Notes under the pieces: model-generated | Told to the model about the DNA's origin: nothing | The model's input: the letters and a program-made list of their open reading frames with translations, nothing else | The model's database searches: none | Assembly (NCBI GenBank): GCA_021161135.1 | Contig: JAGHBD010000074.1 | Location: forward strand, 1-13,259 | DNA length: 13,259 nucleotides | From: Thermoplasmata archaeon | Lineage (GTDB): Archaea > Thermoplasmatota > E2 > UBA202 > JdFR-43 | Reading direction: 5' to 3' | Position numbers and translations under genes: made by a program | In this document: positions 1 through 7,367 of the stretch, in pieces | How the letters are laid out: each line of letters starts with the position of its first letter | How positions within the stretch are numbered: the stretch's first letter is position 1

Positions 1-10
1 ATCGAAATTA

Positions 11-25
11 TTATACGCCGTATAA
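11..25 (+). promoter_or_regulatory. TATA-region palindrome upstream of the beta-helix gene
   Basis: The sequence TTATACG-C-CGTATAA is a perfect 7-bp inverted repeat around one central base. It overlaps the AT-rich element that would serve as TATA box for the beta-helix gene: transcription starting about 25 bases later, near 36, would leave a short leader ending at the GGTGG ribosome site. A palindrome on a TATA box is the expected shape of a repressor operator. The palindrome is seen directly; its role is inferred. Confidence 0.45.
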
Positions 26-62
26 CATTCATTATATGGATGTTAAAAAGAATGGTGGGAAG

Positions 63-1783
63 ATGAATAAGATATTTGTTGCCGGTATGACCTGCATCCT
101 GCTTACTATAACCATTTTGCCCGCCACACCTTATCAGGCGGGCATGACAAATAATTTTCACATTGAAAAGAGATATATTTTGACAAACGGTGGTGGCAAC
201 ATACTGTATGTAGGCGGAAGTGGACCAAACAATTACACAAAAATACAGGATGCCATAGATGATGCAAGTGATGGAGATAAAATAGTGGTTTATCCCAAGG
301 TGTACAAAGAAAATGTTGTTATAAATAAAAGCCTTACCCTCATAGGATTAAACTTTCCTATTATTGATGCATGTGGAAAAGGAGACGCAATGAATATTAC
401 TGCAAACAACTGTTACATCAAAGGATTTAATATTACTGGCGTAAAAGAAAATGCAACAAATCATGCCGGAATAAAAATTTGCTCAAGTGAAAATGTAATA
501 ATGAACAATATCATCTGGAAATGCGAATCCAACGGCATATATCTAAAAAATTCTGAGAGAAATAATATCTCAAATAATGTAATTGTTTATACTAGATGGT
601 ACTCTATCTATCTCCGTAACTCTTCTAATAACACCTTCTTTAACAATACAATTTCGTCCAAGATATCCGGAGATGGAATAACCATGTACTCCTCATCAAA
701 CAATTTGTTCATTAAAAACTGGATTTATAAAAATAACGTTGGAATAAGCACTTCTTTCGGGAAAGGAAGCTATTATAACAATTTTACAGGCAATCTCGTA
801 GAAGACAATATATTCGGAATGTTTCTTGATTCCAAAAACACTATCATAAAAAACATTTTCACGAACAACTATGGCGGAGGACTGAGAATTTCTGGAGGCA
901 ACAATGTGATTAAAAACAACAAATTCAAAAATTGTGGGATAATGATATGGAATGGCGTTAATGTTATAGAAAACAATACGGCTAATGGAAAACCCATTTA
1001 TTCATATATGAATGAGAAGAAAAAACAGTTCCAGAGGATGCTGCCCAGATTATACTGATAAACTGCACCGATTTTCTGATTCAGAACATCACTTTTTCAG
1101 ATGTAGATTGTGCCATTGCCCTTTTGAATTCATCTCATAATTTAATAAGAAATTGCACAGTGAAGTTAACGTACAAAATTAATTATCCAGATATGGCAGT
1201 TTATCTGTATCGTTCAAATAATAATACTATCCTTGATAATCGTTTTTCATATACGCTGTATGGCATCAATCTACAGAATTCACACGATAATATTGTGGCA
1301 AATAACATTCTTGAGCACAGCATATTCCACGGTATAGGAATGAGTGTTTCTTCTCGCAATCTTATAAAAGAAAACAATATTTCCATTACAAGAGAGGAAG
1401 GAATATCACTCGAAAAATCGGAGTATAACCGAATATATTACAACAGAATTTCTTTAAGTGGCGAGGCAGGCATAATGATTGAAAATTCCGGAAGGAATAG
1501 CATTTTTGGAAATTATTTGATGAAAAATGGAGTAGGCATATACATCGAATTATCTTATCTTAATATCATAAAAAATAACAATTTTGTTGATAACCAAAAA
1601 GATGCATTCTTTGGCGGTTCTTATTTAAACACATGGTTCAGAAATTATTGGGATAAATGGCGTTTGCCTTTGCCAAAACCAATTTTTGGACTCCAAGGAA
1701 TTCCATGGAGTATTATAGGTATTCCATGGATTCAATTTGACTGGATGCCCCGTTTATTTCCATATGTAGGTGAAGGAAAATGA
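63..1783 (+). CDS. Secreted NosD-like parallel beta-helix protein (frame broken at 1020-1025)
   Basis: Exported right-handed parallel beta-helix protein of the NosD/pectate-lyase-like class, probably an extracellular or surface protein; the ligand is unknown. I chose ATG 63 because GGTGG at 54-58 lies just upstream and a signal peptide starts there (MNKIFVAG, then a hydrophobic stretch to about residue 20); an in-frame ATG at 36 is the alternative. Residues ~46-95 form the typical cap (GGSGPNNYTKIQDAIDDASDGD, then a VINKSLTLIG strand), followed by Asn-rich helix turns. The frame stops at 1058, but shifting by one base in the A6 tract 1020-1025 gives TVPEDAAQIILINCTDFLIQ and joins the second half, which stays open to 1783. 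The restored protein is about 573 residues and ends in the usual NYWDKW...FDW tail. Near the end, ATTCCATGGA occurs twice 21 bases apart (1700 and 1721), giving a repeated GIPW. Whether this is a pseudogene or a read error is unresolved. Confidence 0.8.
1020..1025 (+). other. Frameshift site in beta-helix gene (A6 tract)
   Basis: The zero frame reads AAG AAA AAA CAG and stops at 1058. The frame beginning ACA at 1025 continues beta-helix repeats to 1783. One missing A (A7 to A6) restores a single reading frame. Confidence 0.8.
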
Positions 1784-2100
1784 CGCACTATATCTCCACC
1801 TTCTCTCTCCCCCTCCATTTTTCCTTCATCTTCCAAATTCATCCATTGTGGTCAGTAAATTACCGCCAAAAATGAGGTCATCTTACAAGCCTTATATCCA
1901 TTTATGAAACACGAATCATATGTTTCAACGTTGCATTTCTCACGTCACTAAGGGCTTTATTTCCTACATCTTGACAGTAGAGCACATATGCATAGAAAGA
2001 AGGAGAATGCACATATTAAAAAATTGTTTGATCTCTGTGTAAAATACCTCTTACTGTTTTTTCCAAATTTTGCATTCTCGGCAAATATGGAATCGCTTCA
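1784..2100. other. Intergenic region between convergent genes, no gene seen
   Basis: This 317-base gap separates the ends of the beta-helix gene (+) and the methyltransferase gene (-). It starts with a pyrimidine-rich stretch (about 1794-1840, including a T5 run), a plausible archaeal termination region for the plus-strand gene. I found only very short ORFs without a start signal, no hairpin of note and no RNA gene. An 8-base direct repeat, GCACATAT (1983 and 2009), is the only repeat seen and may be chance. Confidence 0.5.
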
Positions 2101-3205
2101 TCATATATGCATTTTGAAAATGACGGCATCGAGATCACCATATTTTACTGCAATTTTTTCCTCAATAATAAAACCATTTTTCTTCGCTGCCTCCATCATT
2201 TCTCTCTGGCTTGCTGTTATGGCAACGATCCTTCCTCTGTCACATAAAATTTCCTTTGCTTTTGATAGAAAGCCTGTGTAAAGTTTTTCAATCATCTTTT
2301 TGCTGCCTATTCTCAGGCCATAGGGAGGATTTGTTATTATAACATCTGCTTCCATACCACTAAATTTTGTGGCATCTCCTTGAAAAAAGTGAATCGTGTC
2401 ATCAACGCCTGCCACCCTTGCATTTTCTTTAGCACCTTCTACATGCTTCCTGAACTTTTCCATTCCGTATATTTCCATGATGTTTTTATTTTCCTTTTGA
2501 GGGGACAATTCCATATCAAATATTTTAAAGTAAGCAAATTCTCTGTTTTTACCTGTGGCAATATTCCTGCCAGCAAGAGCAGCTTCTATCGGTATTGTTC
2601 CGCTTCCCGCCATGGGATCAAATATTGTTTCCTCTTTTTTCCATTCAGCTATTCTCAGCATGGAGGCAGCAATGGAAGCATTCAGTGGGGCAGGATGGGA
2701 GTAAACGCGATACCATCTTTTATGCAGTGCATCATCTCCTGTGGTATCGAGGCCAATAAAAATTTCATTCTGAATCACATCAACCCTTATTATAACATCT
2801 GGCTCATCTAAATTTACTTTCAGACGATGCCCGTAGCTTTCAATATATGAATCAATAACTGCCTGTCCGGCAACTCTCCCTATATCAATAGATGTGAAGT
2901 CATGCTCACCCACTCTGTTGGCACGAATAGCGAAGCTGTGATGGGGTTTGATGAAATTTAAATCTATCGATTTTGTTATTCTGTAGATATCTTCAAGCTT
3001 TTCTATTTCTTCATGAGCAAGCAGCAGAAGAAGTCTTTCAATGGTGCGACCGAAAAAAGTTGAGTTCTGAAATTAGATTTTCGTTTCCATCGAAGAATAT
3101 TCTCCCTTTTCCTTCTCTTATTTCTCTGATTTTTCCACCATGCTCTCTTATTTCATCGGCTGCTACTTTTTCTAATCCTGCTATTGTTGTTGCATAATAT
3201 TCCAT
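2101..3205 (-). CDS. trm14: Trm14-like tRNA (guanine-N2)-methyltransferase with THUMP domain (frame broken at 3053-3058)
   Basis: SAM-dependent methyltransferase that probably makes N2-methylguanosine in tRNA (position 6 for Trm14), acting in the cytoplasm. The start at 3205 (MEYYATTIAGLEKVAADEIR) is supported by family resemblance and by ATATAAAG about 25 bases upstream. The frame then meets a stop soon after LNFF. Removing one base from the T6 tract (coding strand, 3058-3053) gives LNFFGRTIERLLLLLAHEEI and continues through the rest, for about 367 residues in all. Residues ~1-155 are the N-terminal ferredoxin-like plus THUMP tRNA-binding part. HPAPLNASIAASML (~170) is a family signature, DPMAGSGT (~196-203) is the SAM-binding motif I, and TNPPYGLRIG (~291-300) is the catalytic motif IV. 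NPPY rather than DPPY favours Trm14 over TrmG10; that distinction rests on family knowledge. Without the shift, only a fragment lacking most of THUMP would start at GTG 2913. Confidence 0.8.
3053..3058 (-). other. Frameshift site in the methyltransferase gene (T6 on coding strand)
   Basis: The coding strand reads AAC TTT TTT CGG and soon reaches TGA. With five T it reads AAC TTT TTC GGT CGC (NFFGR) and joins the THUMP/methylase frame. One extra base explains the break. Confidence 0.8.
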
Positions 3206-3221
3206 GGAGATATATCATGAA

Positions 3222-3236
3222 GCTCTTTATATTTCT
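3222..3236 (-). promoter_or_regulatory. TATA box of the methyltransferase gene
   Basis: On the minus strand GAAATATAAAG is centred about 25 bases before ATG 3205, in the 35-base gap after the upstream gene. The spacing implies a transcript starting at or next to the start codon, without a ribosome-binding leader. Confidence 0.5.
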
Positions 3237-3240
3237 TGCA

Positions 3241-4387
3241 TCATATTTTAAATGCCATCACATTCATAGTTTTCTCTGCCATATTCCCTGCCATATCTTT
3301 TGCAACTACCTTTAGTGTGTGCTTTAAGAATGCTGCATCATCCCATTCCCATTCGTAGGGCGGAGAAGTTATAACGCTTTTCAAGCTCATCATCAACATA
3401 AAATTCTACGCTTCCTACTCCTGCTTCATCATCTTTTGCCGTCGCTTTTACAGTTATATCTCCTATGATTACTGTAAGCCCAACTGGCACAATTTTCCTG
3501 CCAAAAATGTGGAGATATCCTTCTGCAGGATTTTCTATAGAAAGTTCAGGAGGGTTTTCATCTACACTTGGCACAGCAGCAGATACATCATCAATATAGT
3601 ATGCATCAAACGGCGCCCCATCAGGTGGCACAGCATATCCCTGATGCCACTCGCTATTAAAAACAGCTGCAATAACCATTATATTATCTGGCTGGATGTT
3701 GCTGAAAGTGATGCCATATCCATTAGAATGTTCATTACCATTCCATACAATTTCTTCTATGAAGGAATCTTTTCCTCCTACATTTATTAAGTCATTGAAT
3801 GCATAATCTAAGAATGGAAAAGCATATGGAACGCCGCCAGTATCATGCCACCCCATTGAAGATTCCTTTTCGACCACATATATTTTAAGATATCCCTCAT
3901 AGTCGAGTACTTCATTGTTATGCACCTCTACATCTATTTTTATTGTTGCATTTCCTATCCACATTGCAGATACTGTAACATCGATGTCTGCAACGCTTCT
4001 CTCCCCACACTTTATGATGCTCTCATTGTATATTTCTTCTGTTCCTGTAACATCAGCGCCCACAACAACATCATAGCCGCCATCAAAAAAGACAGTGGGG
4101 ATATAATAAATGTTGTAATCTTCCACTGCTCTTGTGTAAGCATTTTTATTTTTATCAATGATATGGGTAACAAAATAGAATGGATACCATCCTCCCTCAT
4201 AGATATTTCGGAGAGCAGCATGAGCATATTTACAATAAGGACACCATGTCGCAGTAGTATATTCAACAAAAACTGTATGGGTAAAATCCGAAGATGCACT
4301 ATTCTTGCTTTTAACACCAACTGGCATCATAAAAAATGCTACCACTATAACACATAGCAGCATCTTACCTCTCATCCCAGCACTCAT
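3241..4387 (-). CDS. Secreted thioredoxin-fold protein with C-terminal Ig-like domain (frame broken at 3378-3381)
   Basis: Probably an exported thiol-disulfide oxidoreductase-like protein acting outside the membrane. A signal peptide (MRGKMLLCVIVVAFFMM, residues ~5-22) precedes a thioredoxin-like domain with WCPYC (CxxC) near residue 50 and a cis-proline segment YIPTVFFDGG near 96. A beta-rich middle region follows, then from about residue 280 an Ig-like module (ENPPELSIENPAEGYLHIFG, later DDEAGVGSVEFYVDDELE). The uncorrected frame stops at 3338 after a tail, RYNFSALRMGMG, that is unlike the family. Dropping one A from the A4 run gives ELESVITSPPYEWEWDDAAF and then LKVVAKDMAGNMAE, the normal last strands of this Ig fold, ending at 3241. 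The corrected length is about 381 residues. The start at 4387 fits a TATA-like element about 22 bases upstream; Met codons at 4375 and 4363 are alternatives. The substrate is unknown. Confidence 0.75.
3378..3381 (-). other. Frameshift site in the thioredoxin/Ig-like gene (A4 on coding strand)
   Basis: The coding strand GAA AAG CGT leads to a short unrelated tail. GAA AGC GTT (one A fewer) continues the Ig-like domain with PPYEWEWD to a stop at 3241. Two extra A would also restore the frame. Confidence 0.7.
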
Positions 4388-4403
4388 AACTAATCATGAA
4401 TTG

Positions 4404-4420
4404 GTTTAAAAAATTTATCA
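4404..4420 (-). promoter_or_regulatory. TATA-like element of the thioredoxin/Ig-like gene
   Basis: The minus-strand sequence AAATTTTTTAAACC lies 17-30 bases before ATG 4387, a suitable place for a TATA box of a leaderless transcript. It sits between the tRNA 3' end and the gene. Confidence 0.4.
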
Positions 4421-4445
4421 ATTGTTAAATAGAATGGGGTTTAAA

Positions 4446-4516
4446 GCCGCCTCCGGGGCTCGAACCCGGGACCTCTTCCTTACCAAGGAAGCGCTCTACC
4501 CCTGAGCCAAGGCGGC
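4446..4516 (-). tRNA. tRNA-Thr (anticodon GGT)
   Basis: Full cloverleaf of 71 bases on the minus strand. The acceptor stem GCCGCCT pairs with AGGCGGC; the D arm is GCTC-AGGGGTA-GAGC; the anticodon arm is CTTCC-TTGGTAA-GGAAG with anticodon GGT (reads ACC/ACU, threonine). The variable loop is AGGTC, and the T arm is CCGGG-TTCGAGC-CCCGG. There is no intron and no encoded CCA, so CCA is added afterwards, as is common in archaea. All stems pair perfectly. Confidence 0.97.
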
Positions 4517-4535
4517 ACAATTGGTATTTAGGACG

Positions 4536-4549
4536 GAATTAAAAATCTT
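4536..4549 (-). promoter_or_regulatory. TATA box of the tRNA-Thr gene
   Basis: AGATTTTTAATTCC on the minus strand is centred about 27 bases before the tRNA 5' end, as expected for an archaeal tRNA promoter. Confidence 0.45.
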
Positions 4550-4588
4550 TTTGGCTTAGGCTTGCGGAGATACTGAGATTTTAAAAAG

Positions 4589-4600
4589 TTTTAAATAAAA
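4589..4600 (+). promoter_or_regulatory. TATA box of the glycosyltransferase gene
   Basis: GTTTTAAATAAA is centred about 23 bases before GTG 4617. No ribosome-binding motif lies between, so a leaderless start at the GTG is likely; this supports the GTG as the start codon. Confidence 0.5.
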
Positions 4601-4616
4601 TTTTAACAATACTATT

Positions 4617-5711
4617 GTGGATATTCTACTCCTCTTTTTGTTTGCAGCAGGCGCCCTCAATTTTCTTGGCGGGGTACTTGCTGTTGTATCCTGGCCTTTG
4701 GTGAGAAGGAGATATGGCAAGAAACCACAAGATAAAAATAATAGGAAGGTGAGTGTTATAATTCCTTCAAAGGGTAATATACAGTTGCAATATTTTGAAG
4801 AGCAAGATTACAATGATTACGAGGTGATTGTTGTTGTAGATAGCGAGGAGGAGAAAAGAGAAGTGGAAAATAAAGTAGGAAGTGAAAAAACGAGGGTCAT
4901 CATATCCGAGGCATATGAAGGATGCAGTGGTAAAAATGCAGCACTTCTTACAGGCATTAAAGAGGCAGATGGTGAAATTTTTGTGTTTGCTGATGATGAC
5001 ATAAAGCCCCATAAAAAATGGCTCCGCTATCTGGTTGCGGGAATAGATAATGGCTGCTCAACTACTTACAGATGGTATTTTAAGAACCCCCTGCTCTGTG
5101 TATGGAATGCTGCTATCGCTGCCATAATGTTTTATGAACGTTTTGCGTTTTGCTGGGGAGGATCGACGGCAATAAAAAGAACAGTTTTTGAAGAAGCTGA
5201 TGTTGAAAAAATATGGCAAAATGAAATCGTGGATGATCTCACGCTTACGAAAGCTCTCAAGAAGAAAGGATTTTCAATAAAATTTGTTCCACAAGCAATG
5301 GTTGAATCGGAAGAAGAAAAAGAAATTTTTAAGTGGATGTCAAAAGAGTTTGCATGGATAAAATGCTATTTTCCTTCTCTTTGGTCTCTCGCTCTCTTCC
5401 TAAATGTTGGTATGAGAATATCCAATATTGCCGGTGTTATTGTCCTTCCATTCCATCCGTTTATTGGATTGTTACTCCTCTCCTCCTTTCTTTTTGATTT
5501 TGTGAGAGGATGGCAGGAATATCATACTTTCGTAACCCTTATGGAGTATCCTCGTAGCCGATTTATACATCCAGCATACCACATTCTTCTCTGTCCAGTT
5601 GTATCGTTTATCATCTCCTATAGCATATTATCTTCTGCATTCATAAAAAAAGTGGAGTGGGGTGGAAGGGAGTATATCATTCCAAAGGTCGTCCTCCAAA
5701 GAAAATTTTGA
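4617..5711 (+). CDS. Membrane glycosyltransferase, family 2 (ceramide glucosyltransferase-like)
   Basis: Probably transfers a sugar from a nucleotide sugar to a lipid or envelope acceptor at the cytoplasmic face of the membrane. The protein has 364 residues and starts at GTG. An N-terminal membrane helix (~1-28) is followed by the GT-A fold: VSVIIPSKGN (~45-54), GCSGKNAALLTGI (~102-114), FADDD (124-128, metal/nucleotide-sugar site) and CWGGSTAIKR (~179-188). VDDLTLTKALKKKGF (~205-219) carries the acidic catalytic position. Hydrophobic segments at ~255-295 and ~322-345 anchor the C-terminus, and WGGREYIIP near the end resembles the WxGxxY tail of this class. Where processive and ceramide-type enzymes carry QxxRW, this protein has FAWIKCYF (~245-252), so the acceptor end is diverged. 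Its last 35 bases overlap the end of the convergent UbiA gene. The sugar and acceptor cannot be told from the sequence. Confidence 0.8.
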   Translation: MDILLLFLFAAGALNFLGGVLAVVSWPLVRRRYGKKPQDKNNRKVSVIIPSKGNIQLQYFEEQDYNDYEVIVVVDSEEEKREVENKVGSEKTRVIISEAYEGCSGKNAALLTGIKEADGEIFVFADDDIKPHKKWLRYLVAGIDNGCSTTYRWYFKNPLLCVWNAAIAAIMFYERFAFCWGGSTAIKRTVFEEADVEKIWQNEIVDDLTLTKALKKKGFSIKFVPQAMVESEEEKEIFKWMSKEFAWIKCYFPSLWSLALFLNVGMRISNIAGVIVLPFHPFIGLLLLSSFLFDFVRGWQEYHTFVTLMEYPRSRFIHPAYHILLCPVVSFIISYSILSSAFIKKVEWGGREYIIPKVVLQRKF

Positions 5712-6642
5712 GGCAGGCAACAATCCAGACTGGCGGAATTATAAGAAGAGCAAATGCAAGAAAAGCGTTTGTATGTATTGCAATGTAATCATAAAAAATT
5801 GCAGCAATCATCATGTATGTGAATATTTCATGGATTTCGGCATAAAAAAGCATTTGTGCCCTGTTACCAATATTCTGAAATATCTTGCGGATAGTGTATA
5901 TGAGGACGATAGAAATTGAAATCGCCAGTAAAATAGATACCCTTGCTGGAATGTAAAGGAAAATTAGGAAAGAAATCAATATGAAAAGAAGTTTAATTCC
6001 GTAGGCATAATATATGAAAGATATAGGGATGTAAATATCATCGTCCACCTTCACTCCAAAAACTGCTGGTGTTGTAGCTACGCCTTGCATCAAGTCATAT
6101 TTTATATCCTTAAGATTTGCAGATATGCCTACGTTGAATACATATTTCAAAAGCGGCAGAAAGGAGGCGAGAAGGCATGGAAATGAAATGTTATTTTTAA
6201 AAGAGAATGAGCCAGCGAGGAAAATCATGGTTGCGGCTGCACCCAATGAATATTCCATCCATGCAAATTTTTTGCTAAGTTTGTTATAGATAGTGTAAAA
6301 TAGATAATAGAGCAACAGGAATAGAAGAGATAAGGGTGAGAAAAATAACATTGTAATTAAAAGAGAGGCAAAAAATAAGGATGTCATCAAAATAATTGCC
6401 TCTCTTTCAGAAATCACACCACTCGCAAGCGGGCGGTCTGCAACATAGCCAGATTTTCTGTCTATTTCGATATCAAAATAATCATTTTGAATAAAACCAA
6501 AGATATTGGCAAAAATTCCGACAAGTAATAGCAGGAAAAGATGATGGAATATGCCATTTGCTATTGCTCCTAAAACTGGCATCATAACAATAAAAATTCC
6601 ATAAAGACGCATTAACTGGAGGTATGCTCGAAGTTTATTCAT
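5677..6642 (-). CDS. UbiA-family prenyltransferase
   Basis: Integral membrane enzyme that joins an isoprenoid diphosphate to an acceptor. In archaea, members make digeranylgeranylglyceryl phosphate (membrane lipid) or quinone and other prenylated compounds. From ATG 6642 the protein has 321 residues with about eight to nine hydrophobic helices. The first Asp-rich motif is NDYFDIEIDRKSG (~53-65, NDxxDxxxD), followed by DRPLASG (~69-75). The second is NLKDIKYDLMQG (~176-187, DxxxD). Both diphosphate/Mg-binding motifs are intact. An upstream ATG at 6711 would add 23 residues before the normal N-terminus; I reject it because ATTAATAAAT lies about 22 bases before 6642. The motif neighbourhoods differ somewhat from typical DGGGP synthases, so the substrate stays open. 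It is divergent from the TraB-like gene and overlaps the glycosyltransferase tail-to-tail. Confidence 0.85.
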   Translation of the reverse strand: MNKLRAYLQLMRLYGIFIVMMPVLGAIANGIFHHLFLLLLVGIFANIFGFIQNDYFDIEIDRKSGYVADRPLASGVISEREAIILMTSLFFASLLITMLFFSPLSLLFLLLYYLFYTIYNKLSKKFAWMEYSLGAAATMIFLAGSFSFKNNISFPCLLASFLPLLKYVFNVGISANLKDIKYDLMQGVATTPAVFGVKVDDDIYIPISFIYYAYGIKLLFILISFLIFLYIPARVSILLAISISIVLIYTIRKIFQNIGNRAQMLFYAEIHEIFTYMMIAAIFYDYIAIHTNAFLAFALLIIPPVWIVACLKIFFGGRPLE

Positions 6643-6657
6643 GAATGTAATCTCTAA

Positions 6658-6671
6658 AAAATTTATTAATG
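6658..6671 (-). promoter_or_regulatory. TATA-like element of the UbiA gene
   Basis: The minus-strand run CATTAATAAATTTT is centred about 22 bases before ATG 6642 and lies inside the longer ORF that would begin at 6711, which argues for the downstream start. Confidence 0.4.
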
Positions 6672-6688
6672 ATGTGTTGCGAGGAGAC

Positions 6689-6701
6689 ATATTTTTATAT
6701 T
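6689..6701 (+). promoter_or_regulatory. TATA box of the TraB-like/cDPG synthetase unit
   Basis: ATATTTTTATATT is centred about 28 bases before ATG 6725. No ribosome-binding motif is present, so the first gene is probably leaderless. Confidence 0.45.
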
Positions 6702-6724
6702 GCCCCTCCAATTAATTGGCATAA

Positions 6725-7351
6725 ATGAAATGGAAGAGAATAGGAGAGGGAAAAGTATATTTGCTGCCAGTAATCCATGGGTTAAAAGGTGAGGAGGAAA
6801 AGGTAAAGAAGGCTTTTGAGAAGGTAAAGCCAGATTGTGTTGCAATAGGCATACCTCCTGAAGATATTGAGATAATGGAAAAGATGGATGAAAAAAATGA
6901 GGAAGAATTTGAAATGAGTCTGCAGTATCAGTATTATCTCTTTCACCTCTCCAAATATGGAGAAATTTCCCTTCCTCCTCTCGACATCAAGGTGGCTTAT
7001 GAAATGGCAAAAGCCTCAGGAGTGCCATTTAAGGCAGTAGACATAGATGATGAGGAGTATGCAGAGCTGCTTGTAGATAACGTTTCCATTTTTTCACTCA
7101 TCCGCCATTCTGCAAAAATAAGAAGAATGGGAAAGAAAAAATTTAAGGCTAAAAGCGCAGAGGAATTTGTAAAGGAATGGAATAGGGAGATTCTTTCGAT
7201 AAAGGCTTTCAGAAGGCTTGAAGAAATAAGGAACGGAAGGATGGCTCAGAGAATCGCTGAGTTATGCAATAAATATAGGAAGGTGCTTGCAATAATTCCT
7301 CTGGAAAAATATGATAGTATTTCGATGATGTTAGAAAGATATAAAAAATAG
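6725..7351 (+). CDS. Divergent TraB/GumN-like protein
   Basis: 208-residue soluble protein of uncertain function. The N-terminal strand-turn-helix, GKVYLLPVIHGLKGEEEKVKKAFEKVKPDCVAIGI (described in parts: VYLLPVIHG at ~11-19, KPDCVAIGIPPE at ~35-46), resembles the GTAHVS...EKPDVVAVEL start of the TraB family. RNGRMAQRIAELCNKYRKVLAI (~169-190 as a region) resembles its RDxxMAxxI...VVAVVGAGHV end. His18 is kept in the first motif, but the GAGH motif is replaced by IIPLEKYD. The protein is also shorter than most TraB proteins. The middle is charged and Lys/Glu-rich with no membrane helix. It lies 16 bases before the cDPG synthetase-family gene on the same strand, and co-transcription is likely. 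The family call rests on motif resemblance only, so treat it as tentative. Confidence 0.5.
   Translation: MKWKRIGEGKVYLLPVIHGLKGEEEKVKKAFEKVKPDCVAIGIPPEDIEIMEKMDEKNEEEFEMSLQYQYYLFHLSKYGEISLPPLDIKVAYEMAKASGVPFKAVDIDDEEYAELLVDNVSIFSLIRHSAKIRRMGKKKFKAKSAEEFVKEWNREILSIKAFRRLEEIRNGRMAQRIAELCNKYRKVLAIIPLEKYDSISMMLERYKK
7339..7350 (+). promoter_or_regulatory. Internal TATA box before the cDPG synthetase-family gene
   Basis: ATATAAAAAATA, within the last codons of the TraB-like gene, is centred about 24 bases before ATG 7368. It gives the second gene its own possible leaderless promoter in addition to read-through. Confidence 0.4.
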
Positions 7352-7367
7352 GGCTTATTACAAGCCC
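7351..7367 (+). promoter_or_regulatory. Perfect palindrome abutting the cDPG synthetase start codon
   Basis: GGGCTT-ATTAC-AAGCCC is a perfect 6-bp inverted repeat with a 5-base spacer. It begins with the last base of the TAG stop of the TraB-like gene and ends directly against ATG 7368. It lies between the internal TATA box and the presumed transcription start, where an operator would block polymerase. In a read-through mRNA it would form a hairpin touching the start codon in place of a ribosome-binding site. The repeat is certain; its role is inferred. Confidence 0.5.

Noticed and set aside
1020..1026. Programmed -1 frameshift at AAAAAAC in the beta-helix gene
   Set aside because: The A_AAA_AAC heptamer is not in the right register for tandem slippage (zero frame is G_AAA_AAA_C), and two nearby genes have breaks in the opposite direction. 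An indel is simpler.
1983..2016. Repeated GCACATAT as a CRISPR-like or regulatory repeat
   Set aside because: Only two 8-base copies with no regular unit; chance is sufficient in AT-rich DNA.
1988..2811. Plus-strand ORFs across the methyltransferase gene
   Set aside because: They are antisense to a recognised gene, have no recognisable motif and no promoter or ribosome site.
4363..4375. GAGGT as ribosome-binding site for a start at 4363 in the thioredoxin/Ig-like gene
   Set aside because: The spacing to the ATG is only about 3-4 bases, and it would remove the charged start of the signal peptide; kept only as an alternative.
6643..6711. Longer UbiA form starting at 6711
   Set aside because: The 23 extra residues are not UbiA-like and would overlay the TATA element placed correctly for ATG 6642.
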